Below, one piece after another: positions 11,897 through 22,290 of a DNA stretch of 64,000 bases. The position numbers and the translations under genes were made by a program. The stretch covers positions 49,397,083-49,461,082 of the forward strand of contig CM055100.1 of assembly GCA_029204225.1 (NCBI GenBank). Direction: 5' to 3'. The DNA is from Diphasiastrum complanatum (Eukaryota; Streptophyta; Lycopodiopsida; Lycopodiales; Lycopodiaceae). The notes beneath the pieces were generated by a model. The model ran no database searches. It saw nothing but the letters and a program-made list of their open reading frames with translations, and was not told the DNA's origin. Position 1 is the first letter of the stretch. Every line of letters starts with the position of its first letter.

Positions 11897-12345
11897 CTCT
11901 TTTCTCGTTTTCCCTACATTCTTCAAGTTCTTTCTTGCTATATTTTTTGCTTGTTACTTTGCATCTGCTTGTTTTTTTGCATCCTACTTGCTTTTAGCAT
12001 TCTTTTTTGCTATTCGTATCTTGTTTTATCATCTTTGCTAAGTTTTTAGGGTTTTTTGTTTTTTAGCCGTCATTTTTCTCATCCTTCTTTACCCATCTTT
12101 TTTAGGCCCTTCGTGTATTTTCTCTTGCTTTCCAATAGAGTATTAAAGCTTGCAGGTGGATTGGATGCACAAAAGCTTGGAGGCACGCGTTTTTGAAGCA
12201 GTTTGAGGCACGTTTTTTTTTTTTTTTGAAAGAGAGGAGAGCATGTTCTTGTTTCTCAACTGTTTTTTCGGAGCAGAGGGTGCATCTGTCCATCGGTTTC
12301 TGGCGCATCAGATATAGACGAGATGTAGAGGAGCGTGCTTCCGTA
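11897..12345 (+). repeat. Conserved leader of the Gypsy-type element, ending in GTAAGT
   Basis: About 450 bp that match 23048-23518. It is pyrimidine-rich at first and contains a poly-T/poly-A-flanked word at ~12217-12230. Similarity between the two copies stops exactly after the word GTAAGT, which looks like a 5' splice donor. Beyond it the two copies are unrelated. Confidence 0.65.
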
Positions 12346-12537
12346 AGTTTTGACCAGGTTTTGCTTTCCACAAAGCCACCAGCCACATTCCACAAGGCCA
12401 CCAACCATGTTCCACGAGGCCATCAACATCGTCAGCCTGGCTCTTTCGAGGGGCTCTTTCCAGTGTTAGTTTTGCCTTTCCAACATCAGTTCTGCCTGGC
12501 TCTTTCCAAACTAACAAGTTCTGATCTGAGCACACCT

Positions 12538-12790
12538 TCATGTCAACGAAGTGCTACCATCCGCTGTCCACATATGAGTCCCACTGAACACACAGTCCAC
12601 CCTGCCTCCAAACAAAGGGCCTTGAGAACCTAGCCCTTTGAGAATCTCATTGTTCTCACAATGCTTAGCCAGCTTGTAGTTTTCATACTGGGGCAGTCTA
12701 GTGAATATCTTGGCAGCTACTGCACGCCGCCTGCAAAGGTAAGGAGCCTCGATCCAGAAGACATTGCTCCTTGCCAATCCAGATCACTCT
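12538..12790 (-). pseudogene. Unidentified exon-like fragment inside the Gypsy-type element
   Basis: An open minus-strand stretch of ~80 codons with ordinary protein composition ('[19 protein letters not shown]', '[20 protein letters not shown]'). I do not recognise it. It runs antisense to the retroelement, like the NBR1-like piece further on, which suggests a captured host exon. A shorter candidate (plus frame, ~13170-13341, 'VLDDVCAHLTSLEMRADL') lies next to it and is equally unassigned. Confidence 0.35.
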
Positions 12791-13352
12791 CAACGAATGA
12801 TTAAAGCTGCAATGCACAAAGAAGATCTGATTGGTGGTCTATAACATTGCTCTTTGATTCTGACAGTAGTTCTCACACGCTAAACAATGAAATTTCAACT
12901 TCCGTAGGTCCACCTGCAAATTAGCGTTGATATATATTGAGAATATTATCACCATCGCTGCTAGATGTGAAACAGGCTCCATCGTTGCTGGTTGGACCTG
13001 TAGTACATGCACATAAGCCTGCATGCCACGGGCCTCTCTCTGCTGTCCACATGCCTCTTTCTGTTGTTCACGAGCTTTTCTTGGGTAGCCTCTGTTATTC
13101 TAACATGTTTTTTTTAGCCGTTTTCAGCCGCATCCCGCCTTGGTGTCTTGGGTTCACTCCTATACCAGTTTCTGCCATCTCAGGGACGGGAACATGGGAT
13201 GTGTTAGATGATGTTTGCGCCCACTTGACATCTCTTGAGATGCGAGCTGATTTAGATAACAAAGAGACCTCTTACCTAAACTGGTGGGCTGATACTACAG
13301 GGATCAGGCAGTGGGCTACTGTAGTTGCAGTTGGTAGCTAAACAAAATTATT

Positions 13353-13752
13353 GTTGCAAGATATAGTAAAAGTGAATGTGCAAATGCTCAGACGGAGGAC
13401 ATTCTATATACGTGTGGACAGAAGCGCTCAGAAGCATTTTTTGCTTATTCCCTGCCCAGAAAGTGTTCGCACAGGTAGTAGCGAGCTCAGACAGGTTTCT
13501 AGCACCCTCCAATATGTACAAGCTGTATGTTCTGGGGCCATGGAAGCTTTCCATTGTTGCAACTTCCATATTTTTGTAAAGTTCATTCTAGGAGCAAATT
13601 CCGTTCCATCTCTCACAAATGGACAGTCTAGTTTCCCAAAAGCTATGCTTGAGAATCACTAAAGCAACTTAGGCTTACTGGATCTGTACCAAGGTCCAAA
13701 AGTCGGAACTACTCCACAACATCGTTCGCATTGGATACCGTAGTGAAACACT
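13353..13752 (-). pseudogene. NBR1-like gene fragment, part 2 (end of four-tryptophan domain)
   Basis: Continuation of the NBR1-like fragment on the far side of the LINE. 13476-13752 repeats the sequence at 18417-18693 (97% identical) and so again contains 'GTEFAPRMNFTKIWKL'. Leftwards it runs on as 'GARNLSELATTC', which matches the part of the four-tryptophan domain after the second Trp strand. The frame shifts within the domain in both copies, so the damage is older than the LINE insertion. Stops appear after ~13430. Confidence 0.55.
13476..13752. repeat. 277-bp direct repeat, left copy (long target-site duplication)
   Basis: Starts TAGTAGCGAGCTCAG and ends GTAGTGAAACACT. It differs from 18417-18693 at 8 positions by eye. 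Between the two copies lies exactly the LINE. Confidence 0.9.
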
Positions 13753-14212
13753 GGTGGGGTGGTGTCGTCAGGGTGGGTCCTGACGGCGCCTAGGGATTGC
13801 TGACCTCCTCGTGGTCCCACCGGTAACACCTCCGGGTGGCTAATAGCAATCCTCGACCCTTGGCCGGGGACAAGCTGTCACCGCTGGGTGCATATTGTCC
13901 CCTCCCTTGGGTCTTCTGTCTACTTTTGTGCACTTTTGCTTTTGGATTGTTGTTGGTTGAGCTCTTTTCTAAAGCTAGCTTGGTTGGTTTCTAACACTCG
14001 GTTGGCCCCGTACTCGATTCAGGTTAGTACCCGGTTGGGCTACTAAGGAGCGCTAAGGTGTGGGCTTGCGTTGAAAGGACCCTTGTCGTGGGTGGACCTG
14101 TGGTAAGTATATCTCGTGTGGCTAGTTTCATTTGTCTGTCAGCTATTTTATCTCACTTAGTTGGCTTCGGAACGTTAGCGTGTGAGGAGTCTCGGAGCCT
14201 CTTGTGCTCATC

Positions 14213-15307
14213 ATGGGACGGCCCCCTGCTCGCGTTTGCAAATTAGTTTCTGGGTCGGTGATTCGCCTCGGGGCAGCTAAAGCTTTCCAACATTTTGCCG
14301 GGGAACAGTTGGTTGAACCACTTCGGAGATTGGTAGTTTGGGGGGCTGGCACCTTTTCTAGAAAAGCCTTTGGCGACCTCTTGAAACAGGTTCTGCCCCT
14401 CAGCTTGTTTAGGAGTGTGGTTAAGTGGCAGGATGTTACTCAGCCTGGTGGAACTAAGTTTCGTCGGTTTGATGTCTACATTCGCGGTGATACCCATGAC
14501 TTTCTTGAGGCGATCTGTTGCTATAGGAAGCTCCGCCTATTTGCACGTGTTTATCGCAATTACCATGACCGAGGCGGACGATATCGCCCAGTTACTCCCA
14601 TGCCAAAAGTGAGACCGGAGGTGAATGGATTGATGACCCTTAACATCAATGGTATCTCTGGTAGGCGGACGGAAGTGGCTTTACTACTTAGGAGGGAGCG
14701 CCTAGCTTGCCTCGCACTACAGGAGACTCGGGCCTACGCCGGGAGTTGGCCTCTAAATTTTCATGAGTACTTTGTGGTTGAGCGCCCCGCCCGCAAGGGT
14801 GATACCGGAGAGCGGGGAGTGGCCCTAGCTATTCATAAGAGTTTGGCGGCCTTCCCGGTTGGGGTGGAGCACCCGAACTGGATCCTCGTGCAGGTATCTG
14901 GCGCGAGACTAGGAAGTAAGTCATGGATACTGGGTGGGGTATATGTACCACAAAAACAGCTAGGCCCCGCCAGGCGTAGCATGCTTTGCCAGCTCTCTAA
15001 AGCTCTTAAAGCGGCTGCTAACGGTGACCACCCGATTGCCATCATGGGAGACTGGAACATGTCTTTGAAGGCAATCAACCTATGGGTGAAGAAATTCAAT
15101 GGCCATCTGTCAATTTTTCAAGTGGCGAGCTCCCCCTCCTCGCTACACACAAAAACGGGCAAGGGACGAACGATGATAGATCACTTTGTGGTCAATTCAT
15201 CTGCCCGTGATCTCCTTTCTCGCCCTAAAGTGAACCGAAATTGTGACTTGAGTGACCACTGGCCGGTGTTGTCTCGAGTGCACTCTAGCAAATCTTTTCC
15301 TAATCCT

Positions 15308-15341
<34 letters not shown>

Positions 15342-15379
15342 CAACCCTCTCCGCCGAATTTCGACCGCTCTCGGCTTAA
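14213..15379 (+). CDS. LINE protein, N-terminal part with APE-type endonuclease
   Basis: 388-aa frame from the ATG at 14213. The first ~140 residues are basic and end in 'RNYHDRGGRYRPVTP'; I do not recognise a named domain in them. An apurinic/apyrimidinic-type endonuclease follows: 'LNINGISGRRTE' (catalytic Asn), 'LALQETR' (catalytic Glu), 'IMGDWN' (Asp/Asn pair), 'DHFVV' and finally 'LSDHWPVLSRV' (terminal Asp-His). In this family the enzyme nicks the target DNA so that reverse transcription can start from it. The frame then runs into the C run as polyproline and stops at 15379. The reverse transcriptase follows in another frame, so the two are joined only by a shift in the C run. Confidence 0.85.
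15309..15340 (+). repeat. 32-base C homopolymer between endonuclease and reverse transcriptase
   Basis: Uninterrupted run of 32 C. It codes for polyproline in both overlapping frames. The endonuclease frame and the reverse-transcriptase frame differ by one step across it. Confidence 0.95.
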
Positions 15380-16859
15380 ACTCGTGCGTAGAGAGATGTT
15401 GCTTCACCCAGGGTGGGGTGAGTTGGACCGGGTGATTTCCGATCCAATCTCTGAACTGCATATGGAAACACTCTGCGGCATGTTCCAAGAGACCTCCTTG
15501 AGAGTAGCCAAGGAATTAGGGGTCCTGACACCGCCGCTCCCTAAAAAGACGGTGGGGTTGGCCTCTAATGCCATTCGGCATGCTCTGAAGCGTCATTCTC
15601 AGGCCTGGACTCAACTTCGCTTACATGGCAGTATTGAGAGCTGGAATAAATGGCAAGAAGAAGCGGCTAGGGTGAAGCTTCTCCTTCAAGTCGCCTCGAT
15701 CAAGAACTTCGACAGAATAATTGAAAGAGGTAAAATGCTCGCGAGGTCGGGGGATTATAAGCAGTTTTGGAGATGGCTTAAAAACCTCATGGGGAGGCGG
15801 AACGGTGTTGGGAGTTGCCAACCAATGACGGATAAATCAGGACAGCTTCAAGCCTGTCCTGACCGCATCCTAAGAATTTGGCACGGGCACTACTCCTCGC
15901 TCCTGAGGGATTCTTCGGGGCACAGTTTGGACCCTGGCTTTTGGCGTAAACATTCGGTTACACATAGTAGGCATCTCCATGAGATCAACGGTGCACTCTC
16001 GTGGGATGAGGTTATTCGCTTTGTCCGCAAGGCAAAGTCAAACAAGGCACCAGGGGTTGACCTATTACCGGTGGAGTGGTTTAAGTGTATACTGGAGGAT
16101 CCAGAGGGGCCCCAAACCCCTATGACCAGAGCCCTGATGGCGTTGATGACTAGAATGTGGGAAACAGGGCGGATCCCCGAAGCACTAAATACCTCGATCT
16201 TGGTCTCGATCCCGAAAAAAGGTGATCTTTCAAGGGCGGACAACTATCGGGGCATTTCTCTGATTCCCGTTGCACTTAAAATCCTTACTTCCATATTGAT
16301 TGGTCGCTTGGCGGGATCCCTTGAGAGCGATGGGTTTTTTCTCCGAGGCCAAGCGGGATTCAGAAAACTGGAGGAGTGCGCGGGCCAAGTTGTCTCGCTT
16401 CAGGAAATCATCCTTCGACGCAGAAACATTGGCCTGCCTACTTTTGCGGCGTTCATCGATTTCCGTAAGGCTTATGACATGGTCCCTCACGGGGCTCTCC
16501 TCCACAAATTGGCAGTGGCGGGGGTATGCGGTAGGATGTTGGATTTTTTTAAGGGATTGTATGCACACTCAAGCGTGAAAGTCAGAGTTGGTAGCGGATT
16601 GTCGGAGCCAATTCCGGTGCAAAGGGGAGTTCGGCAGGGATGCCCAGCCTCACCTACCCTGTTCAACATTTTTATTAATGATATCATTGACGAAAATGTG
16701 GCGCTTGGTGTTTTGGTGCCTGGCCTTGGTAATAAGGTGCAAGCCTTACTCTACGCGGATGATGTTGTGCTTTTGGCCGACAGCCCTCAGAGGCTCCAGG
16801 AGGCACTGAATCGGATCTTTGCGTTGGCCACCAAGTGGGAGATGGGACTTCGGTTATGA
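15341..16859 (+). CDS. LINE reverse transcriptase
   Basis: Reading frame open from 15252 through the C run to 16859. After a linker it carries the non-LTR reverse transcriptase blocks in order: 'SNKAPGVDLLP', 'NTSILVSIPKKGD', 'NYRGISLIPVALKI', 'GFRKLEECAGQV', 'AAFIDFRKAYDMV' (first catalytic Asp), 'GVRQGCPASPTLFNIFIND', 'LLYADDVVLLADS' (YADD catalytic box). All catalytic aspartates are present. The frame ends with a TGA at 16857-16859 just after 'WEMG', where one extra G in GGG moves the continuation ('YDKCQVMIWS') into the next frame. This looks like a recent single-base frameshift. Confidence 0.9.
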
Positions 16860-18075
16860 CAAGTGCCAAGTTATGATCTGGAGTCCTAATAGGAACTTGG
16901 GGAGGGATTTTAGCTTTTTTCTTGGGACCACACAGTTGCAGCAGTGCCAAAGTTATAAATATTTGGGGGTCACACTGACCCCAGACTGGAATATTAGGGA
17001 GGCGATCAAAGATAGACACGCCTCTGGGTTGAAAGCACTGAATGGCATGAGACATCTCCTGGTCTCAAGAAAAGTCCTGATGAACTCAAGAATCCTTCTC
17101 ATTAAGGTGGTGTTGGTTCCGGTTCTTGCTTTCGGTGCTGAGCTCTTTGGAATGCACGATCAGAAGTCTTTGAACTCCCTCCAAGGTATCATCAATACCG
17201 CTGTAAAGTGGACATTGGGGAAGGCCGGTAAATCCACGTCTGTGTGCTCCTCAGTCATTTGTCGTGAGTTCAATATCCCCCCTCTCGCGGCGTCCTTTGC
17301 CTCGCACCGCATCCGGATTCTGAATAAGTTACCTTCGCTTCATACTTGGGCGCCACTCCTGGTGGCTAGCTCCCCAAAAGTCGCTTTTAAGTTGGGGTCC
17401 AAATGGACCTGGTTCCAACGCACTAATAATTGGGTGAACAAGTTTACCTCGAGGGGGCAAAGGGATGAAAAGGGGGTAAAAACGAGCACGTGGGACCGAT
17501 GGGACATACAACGTGGAAGCACCGGCCTCTCTAACTATACCAAACACAGTTTTTTGGCCTCTAGGAAATACCTAGCCCTAGGGGGGCTGAAGGGAAACAA
17601 AGTTAACCGCGGCCTTAGATTGCTTGCGCTTCTAAGGATGGGAGGGCTGGTACTTAATCAACGTGCCATCCGGTTCGGCATTGCTGACCCGTGCATCCGG
17701 GACACTTGTGTTATGTGCGGGGAAGATGGGAAGGGGGACAGTATAGGGCATCTGCTCTTGTCATGCCCAGCCATCTCCGAGCATAGGAAACGGCTCTTGC
17801 AACCAGCTATCAATTGGCTTAACGATCGCAATTCGGGTACCCTCGCTGTTGAGAATAAGTGGCCTGTGCTGGCTGGTGGCCACATAGGCGGAATAAGGTT
17901 ACCTATGTGGGGAGGTGTCCCGGGCAAAAACACTCCGAAGTGGGGATACGAACGGATGGCCGAATTTCTGGCTGAAGTCATTCCTCTACTAATGAAGAAA
18001 TTTGCCAATAGTCAAGTGAGAACTACCCATCCTCCGGCTGCTGGTAGTGGCACAGGGTCTGGGGGATCATTGTGA
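16860..18075 (+). CDS. LINE thumb and C-terminal zinc-knuckle region
   Basis: Frame 16819-18075, used from ~16853. It continues the reverse transcriptase with 'KCQVMIWSPNR' and 'YKYLGVTL' (the block after YADD), a long helical thumb/connection region, and near the end a CCHC knuckle 'CVMCGEDGKGDSIGHLLLSC' (17712-17771). Such a C-terminal knuckle is common in non-LTR elements and probably contacts nucleic acid. The tail is Gly/Ser-rich. It is a separate reading frame only because of the frameshift at ~16855. Confidence 0.85.
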
Positions 18076-18416
18076 GTGGTCGATTTGTACCGTATGAGGG
18101 ACGGTCCCGGTGGGTTGGCTCGGAGGCGGGATTGGCGTGTGCGACTATGGTCGCACTTTTTGCAGTCAGAGGCCCCTCTGTTCTGCATGACGGACTGAAC
18201 CGGGGCAACTCTGGGAGGTCGCGACTGTCGCCCCTGGGCAGCCGGTGGGCTCTGAGTAATCAGGCTCTTTGGGGGGACTACCTTCCCCCATTTTAGTGGG
18301 TGAGACCCCCACACGGCCTGCACCTACGTGGTGTTGGTGCCTACCACTCCGCCTGTTGGGGGCGGCCGCGGTCGAATGCGGGGGGAAAATCCGAAGGGAA
18401 GCAATTGCGGCCCAAC

Positions 18417-18693
18417 TAGTAGCGAGCTCAGACAGGTTTCTAGCACCCTCCAATATGTACAAGCTGTATGTTCTGGGGCCATGGAAGCTTTCCATTGTTG
18501 CAACTTCCATATTTTTGTAAAGTTCATTCTAGGAGCAAATTCCGTTCCATCTCTCACAAATGGATAGTCTAGTTTCCCAAAAGCGATGCTTGAGAATTGA
18601 TAAAGCAACTTAGGCTTATTGGATCTGTACCAAGGTCCAACAGTCGGAACTACTCCACAACATCGTTCGCACTGGATACCGTAGTGAAACACT
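18417..18693. repeat. 277-bp direct repeat, right copy (long target-site duplication)
   Basis: Right partner of 13476-13752, directly abutting the LINE 3' end at 18416. The uninterrupted host sequence continues at 18694 with CCATCAGTGTGG. Confidence 0.9.
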
Positions 18694-18835
18694 CCATCAG
18701 TGTGGGGCCTCCCATGTCCTTGGAAAGTCCCGTGGACAGGATTTGGTGGCATGTATTCAGTAGTCGGATCTGTAAAAGGGTCACTGCAATTCCCAGCACC
18801 GTGCACAAAGTTTGTTTGGCCAAATCTGATTGGTT
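18417..18835 (-). pseudogene. NBR1-like gene fragment, part 1 (ZZ finger plus start of four-tryptophan domain)
   Basis: An open minus-strand frame from ~18835 to 18417. It contains a ZZ-type zinc-finger piece ('FHYGIQCERCCGVVPTVGPW', near 18620-18690) and, 20 residues after it, 'VRDGTEFAPRMNFTKIWKL' (18504-18560). 'DGT..AP...FTKIWK' is the start of the four-tryptophan (FW) domain that, behind a ZZ finger, marks the selective-autophagy cargo receptor NBR1. The normal ZZ cysteines after 'PW' are lost. An AG acceptor lies near 18835. The fragment is antisense to the retroelement carrying it and is cut by the LINE. I infer a captured copy of a host NBR1 gene, not a working one. Confidence 0.6.
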
Positions 18836-19059
18836 ATAAGAAAATTTTAGTTTTCGAGGATGTTTTCACCCGAAGGAAATTCGCCACCCTCCCAACCAAT
18901 AGATCTGGAGTTGCATGAACTCCTAGGACCATGCTCGAGTATCGATTTCTATGCCATAACGAAAATTCTAAAATTTCCATCATTCTATGAAATATCAGAA
19001 TTTGCCCACTTCACTGACGATTGTGTCTGCGTTGCATACTTTAGCTATACTAGCTCTCC
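18836..19059. other. Interior of the Gypsy-type element, nothing assigned
   Basis: Short segment between the captured fragment and the repeat array; no sustained frame. Confidence 0.4.
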
Positions 19060-19520
19060 GTGCAAGTCACTTTTGAGGTGTTGTGCGAGTCACTTCTGAG
19101 TCATTACCTCTACACCTCAAGGTTTGTTGTGCGAGTCATTTTTTGTCACTTCTGAGTCATTTTTTGAGGTGAGCGAGTCATTCTGGAGGTGTGCGAGTCA
19201 TTTTTGTGCGAAATGACCACCAAATACAATTTTCTTGAATAATTGTCAAAAGTGCTTTCAAACCTACTCGCACAGCCTTATTTTGGAGGTAAAACACCTT
19301 TTTCAGCCGACAATCAAGTGTGCGAGTCATTCTTTGACGGTTTTTTGGTAAGTTCTACCATATTGACCATTTTTGCACAAATAATGTTGACCATACTCGC
19401 ACAAGCTAGTTTTGGGAAGCTAAGACCTTGTGCGAGTTGCCTACCCTTTGTGCGAGTCATTCCAAGGTAGTCCCACAACTGTGCGAGTCATTTCAAGGTA
19501 TTTTGTCTTCTTCTGATCTG
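19060..19520. repeat. Irregular array of GTGCGAGTCATT words
   Basis: The word (T)GTGCGAGTCA with a following T-run occurs about nine times at irregular 20-100 bp spacing, with variants GAGCGAGTCA and GTGCGAGTTG. The same word continues inside the inverted repeat that follows. It is not a regular tandem repeat. Confidence 0.75.
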
Positions 19521-20036
19521 TGAGCGAGGTTTGTGGTGCGAGTCTTCCCAAGAGCTATTGTGTGAGTCATTTTTGAGGTGTACGAGTCATTTTTGTCAAA
19601 TCTGAGTCATTACCTCTACCACTCTTGCACGAGTCATTTTTTTGCGAGTCATCTTCTGTACGAGCCATCTGCGAGTAGTAAATTACTCTTGCACGAGTCA
19701 TTTTCTTGTGCGAGTCATCTTGTGGGCGAGCCATTTTCATAGTGTGTGAGTAAGTTCCCACGTATGAGTCATTTTTCACCTCGAGGCATGTCTATGTGGG
19801 AACTTACTCACACACTATGAAAATGGCTCGCCCACAAGATGACTCGCACAAGAAAATGACTCGTGCAAGAGTAATTTACTACTCGCAGATGGCTCGTACA
19901 GAAGATGACTCGCAAAAAAATGACTCGTGCAAGAGTGGTAGAGGTAATGACTCAGATTTGACAAAAATGACTCGTACACCTCAAAAATGACTCACACAAC
20001 AGCTCTTGGGAAGACTCGCACCACAAACCTCGCTCA
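19521..20036. repeat. 241-bp near-perfect inverted repeat with 34-bp loop
   Basis: Left arm 19521-19761, right arm 19796-20036, one mismatch seen (CTATTG versus CTGTTG). The two arms encode the same 60-odd residue string on opposite strands, which confirms the symmetry. After the right arm the sequence CATAGTGTGTGAGTAAG (also present at the inner end of the left arm) returns and leads into unique DNA. The structure looks like a template-switch inverted duplication rather than a transposon terminus. Confidence 0.95.
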
Positions 20037-20892
20037 TAGTGTGTGAGTAAGTTCCCACGTACGAGGCATGTCTAGGTACTGCCACCCTCAAGTGGTAAAT
20101 ATGAGAACGGGAGACTCTAGTGAGGCAAATGACAGTGGCGTGTCAACAATGCCAAACATGTCAAACGAGGATCAGATTTCATTGGAATAACTCGAAAACA
20201 TTATGAGACTCTATGTTATCACCAGTGGTAAGATACAGAGCAAAAATGGCTATTTTTGCATATTTCATCATGGTAAGTATTCGCATAGATGCAAAATATC
20301 TCTAAACGATTCCTTGCGAATACTCTACTTACATCTCTTGACCAAGAATTCGAAAAAGGCCCCCTAAAATTATCAAACATGGCCTATGCAAATAGGTTCG
20401 AGGTCCTTTTGCCCTAAGGACCAGAGGTTTCAGAAACATCAGGAAGGTCTAGAGAAGGTGAGAGAAACATAGCAACCTCCTCCAAATAGTACTCGCACGG
20501 TACTCGTTTTGGCAAGCTTGGCCTTTGTGCGAACCTCTTCACTTGTGTGTGAATTCTCCAGAGCTAAAACTAGCAAAGTCATACCCCAGTACCTCTCGAA
20601 AGATCAAAACTTGAAAACTTCGCATCATCAATCCAAGCATGAAAATGAGATCTGTCACCGCCAAAAGTGAAACAGTGAGATATCTTTATACTTAGGCCTG
20701 TACATATTCACAATTACCATCAACATCTTGGTCACATATTCCTACCTCGTCTAGTTGGGAGAAGCTTTAAGTATATTCAGTAGGGATTGCCTTGGATATA
20801 ACCTTGTAGGGAGCCATAGATAAGCAAGAGTAGGATATCACACTCATCATCCACCATCCATCCCCTAAGTATTGATTTTCTGCTAGAGCACC
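20037..20892. other. Interior of the Gypsy-type element, no gene
   Basis: No sustained frame; a further GCGAG-type word occurs near 20493. It probably belongs to the untranslated leader of the gag that follows. Confidence 0.4.
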
Positions 20893-21192
20893 ATGAGTGG
20901 GAAGTCAGATCAGCCTCCTCCCAAAGTGGACAGGAGAATTCCATGGATTGATGCACCAAATCTGATGGGAAAACCAACCTCGTATAATTTCTTTAAGACT
21001 TCGAAAACACTTGTACATTCTACAGCGATACTTCTAAAGCTGAAAAGCTCAGACTATTCCCCATGATCCTACTTGGCGACACAAAGGAATGGTATGTGAA
21101 TAGTGAAAAGTCAGACACAGCCATCTGGATTGCACTCACGGCGGCCTCAGCTCCTCATCAATATAGGCCAACCAAGGCCAACCAAGGCCAAT
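20893..21192 (+). pseudogene. Gypsy-type gag (capsid) fragment, frameshifted
   Basis: The ATG at 20893 starts 'MSGKSDQPPPKVDRRIPWID'. After a one-base shift near 20993 the capsid core is readable: 'DFENTCTFYSDTSKAEKL' followed by 'LFPMILLGDTKEWYVNS', the hallmark of the Retrotrans_gag domain. The frame closes at a TAG near 21192. It is the only coding trace of the element's own structural gene within its interior. Confidence 0.7.
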
Positions 21193-22276
21193 AGGCCCAG
21201 TTTTTCATCAACCTCGATCCTCTGGTTCTATGAACCATCCTACACCACTTTTACATTCTCAACCAGAGTCTTTTTATCCACGACCGATCGCTCCCCATCC
21301 AACATAACAGTCTTTTGTAGAGAGTCAACATATTGCTACATACGACATCTGCAGCAGACCACTGATGCTGTTTAAAAGCTCCAAGGGAATAAAGCAAGAA
21401 TGATAGAGGCTCTCACCAATAAAATGCCAGTCGTGTCGCCGCAAAAGAGATCAGCTTCTTGATAACTCCAAAGCACATGACTATGTGTATGAAAAAAAGA
21501 AAAATGTCATACAGGTCTCTAGATACAATTGCTACAATTCAAAGAACTCTCAAACTGTGCAAAGAGCTCAAAGAAGTTGCAGTGGCACAACAACGTCAAA
21601 AGATGAGATCTCTGTCAACATAGTATTTTCGAAGACAATAGTTTATCAACTACAGTACCTTTGTGTTCGTGAAGCAGACAAATCTACGCCATCTACAACA
21701 TACCATTGATATAGTTTGGCGTTTGAAGCAACGAACTCAAGGGTGTTAGAGGTTTCCAACAACGATTATAAGCCATGTCTTAAGTCCAAAAAAAAAAAAA
21801 AAAAATCCAAACAGCTGCAAGAAACATCAAATGGAAAACTTTTGTTGACAAAAGTGCTTTCAAAAGACAGTAATGAGCAAAGGAATTTTGATCCATCCAG
21901 CCCCTTCCATCTATCCACCTTCACCACTTCCGAGATTACAACACCCCCTATCACACCCACTCCATCTTCACCTCACTGCCGTTTCAGTAACCCCTTGTGT
22001 GGCATTCACATCATGTCTCAAGAAATACTACGCTCGTGTACATCATCCGTTGAATCGTTTGCGCGAGCAATTGGAAGCAAGTCATCAACGAGCCAACTCC
22101 AACCTGATTCAATCCAAATCTTTTGGAGATGCTCGTACGTCTTTAAAACTTCATCTCCTACGGAGCAACACTTTACAAAAAGTTCCACATCTACAAGCTG
22201 CACCGACTTTGACTCCTCCAGCACCATAAGGAGTGGGGTCTTAACATTGCACTTGGTGTGGGACCGCCAAGTTTTT
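21193..22276 (+). pseudogene. Degraded 3' part of the gag region
   Basis: Broken plus-strand frames with a charged, helix-forming stretch at ~21485-21700 and a Pro/Ser/His-rich stretch at 21873-22229. It contains a 17-base A run at 21789-21805. No protease or pol motif is visible up to the polypurine tract. Confidence 0.45.
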
Positions 22277-22290
22277 GACAGAGGGGATAA
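22277..22290 (+). other. Polypurine tract
   Basis: GACAGAGGGGATAA directly in front of TGTAGGC of LTR copy 2. Confidence 0.85.

Larger units (their letters stand above)
13753..18416 (+). mobile_element. Non-LTR retrotransposon (LINE), near full length
   Basis: A GC-richer 4.66-kb plus-strand insertion: 460-bp 5' region, endonuclease frame, 32-base C run, reverse transcriptase, C-terminal zinc knuckle and a 340-bp 3' region. It does not end in poly-A; the last bases are GCAATTGCGGCCCAAC. It is flanked by a 277-bp direct repeat. The base composition contrasts clearly with the AT-rich surroundings. Confidence 0.9.

Noticed and set aside
14833-17547. Many long frames opposite the LINE
   Set aside because: They mirror the strongly supported endonuclease and reverse-transcriptase frames and have no recognisable motifs; shadows of GC-rich coding DNA.
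19060-20036. Repeated GTGCGAGTCA words as a CRISPR-like array
   Set aside because: Spacing is irregular, words are short and the context is a plant retroelement; no CRISPR arrays are expected in a plant nucleus.
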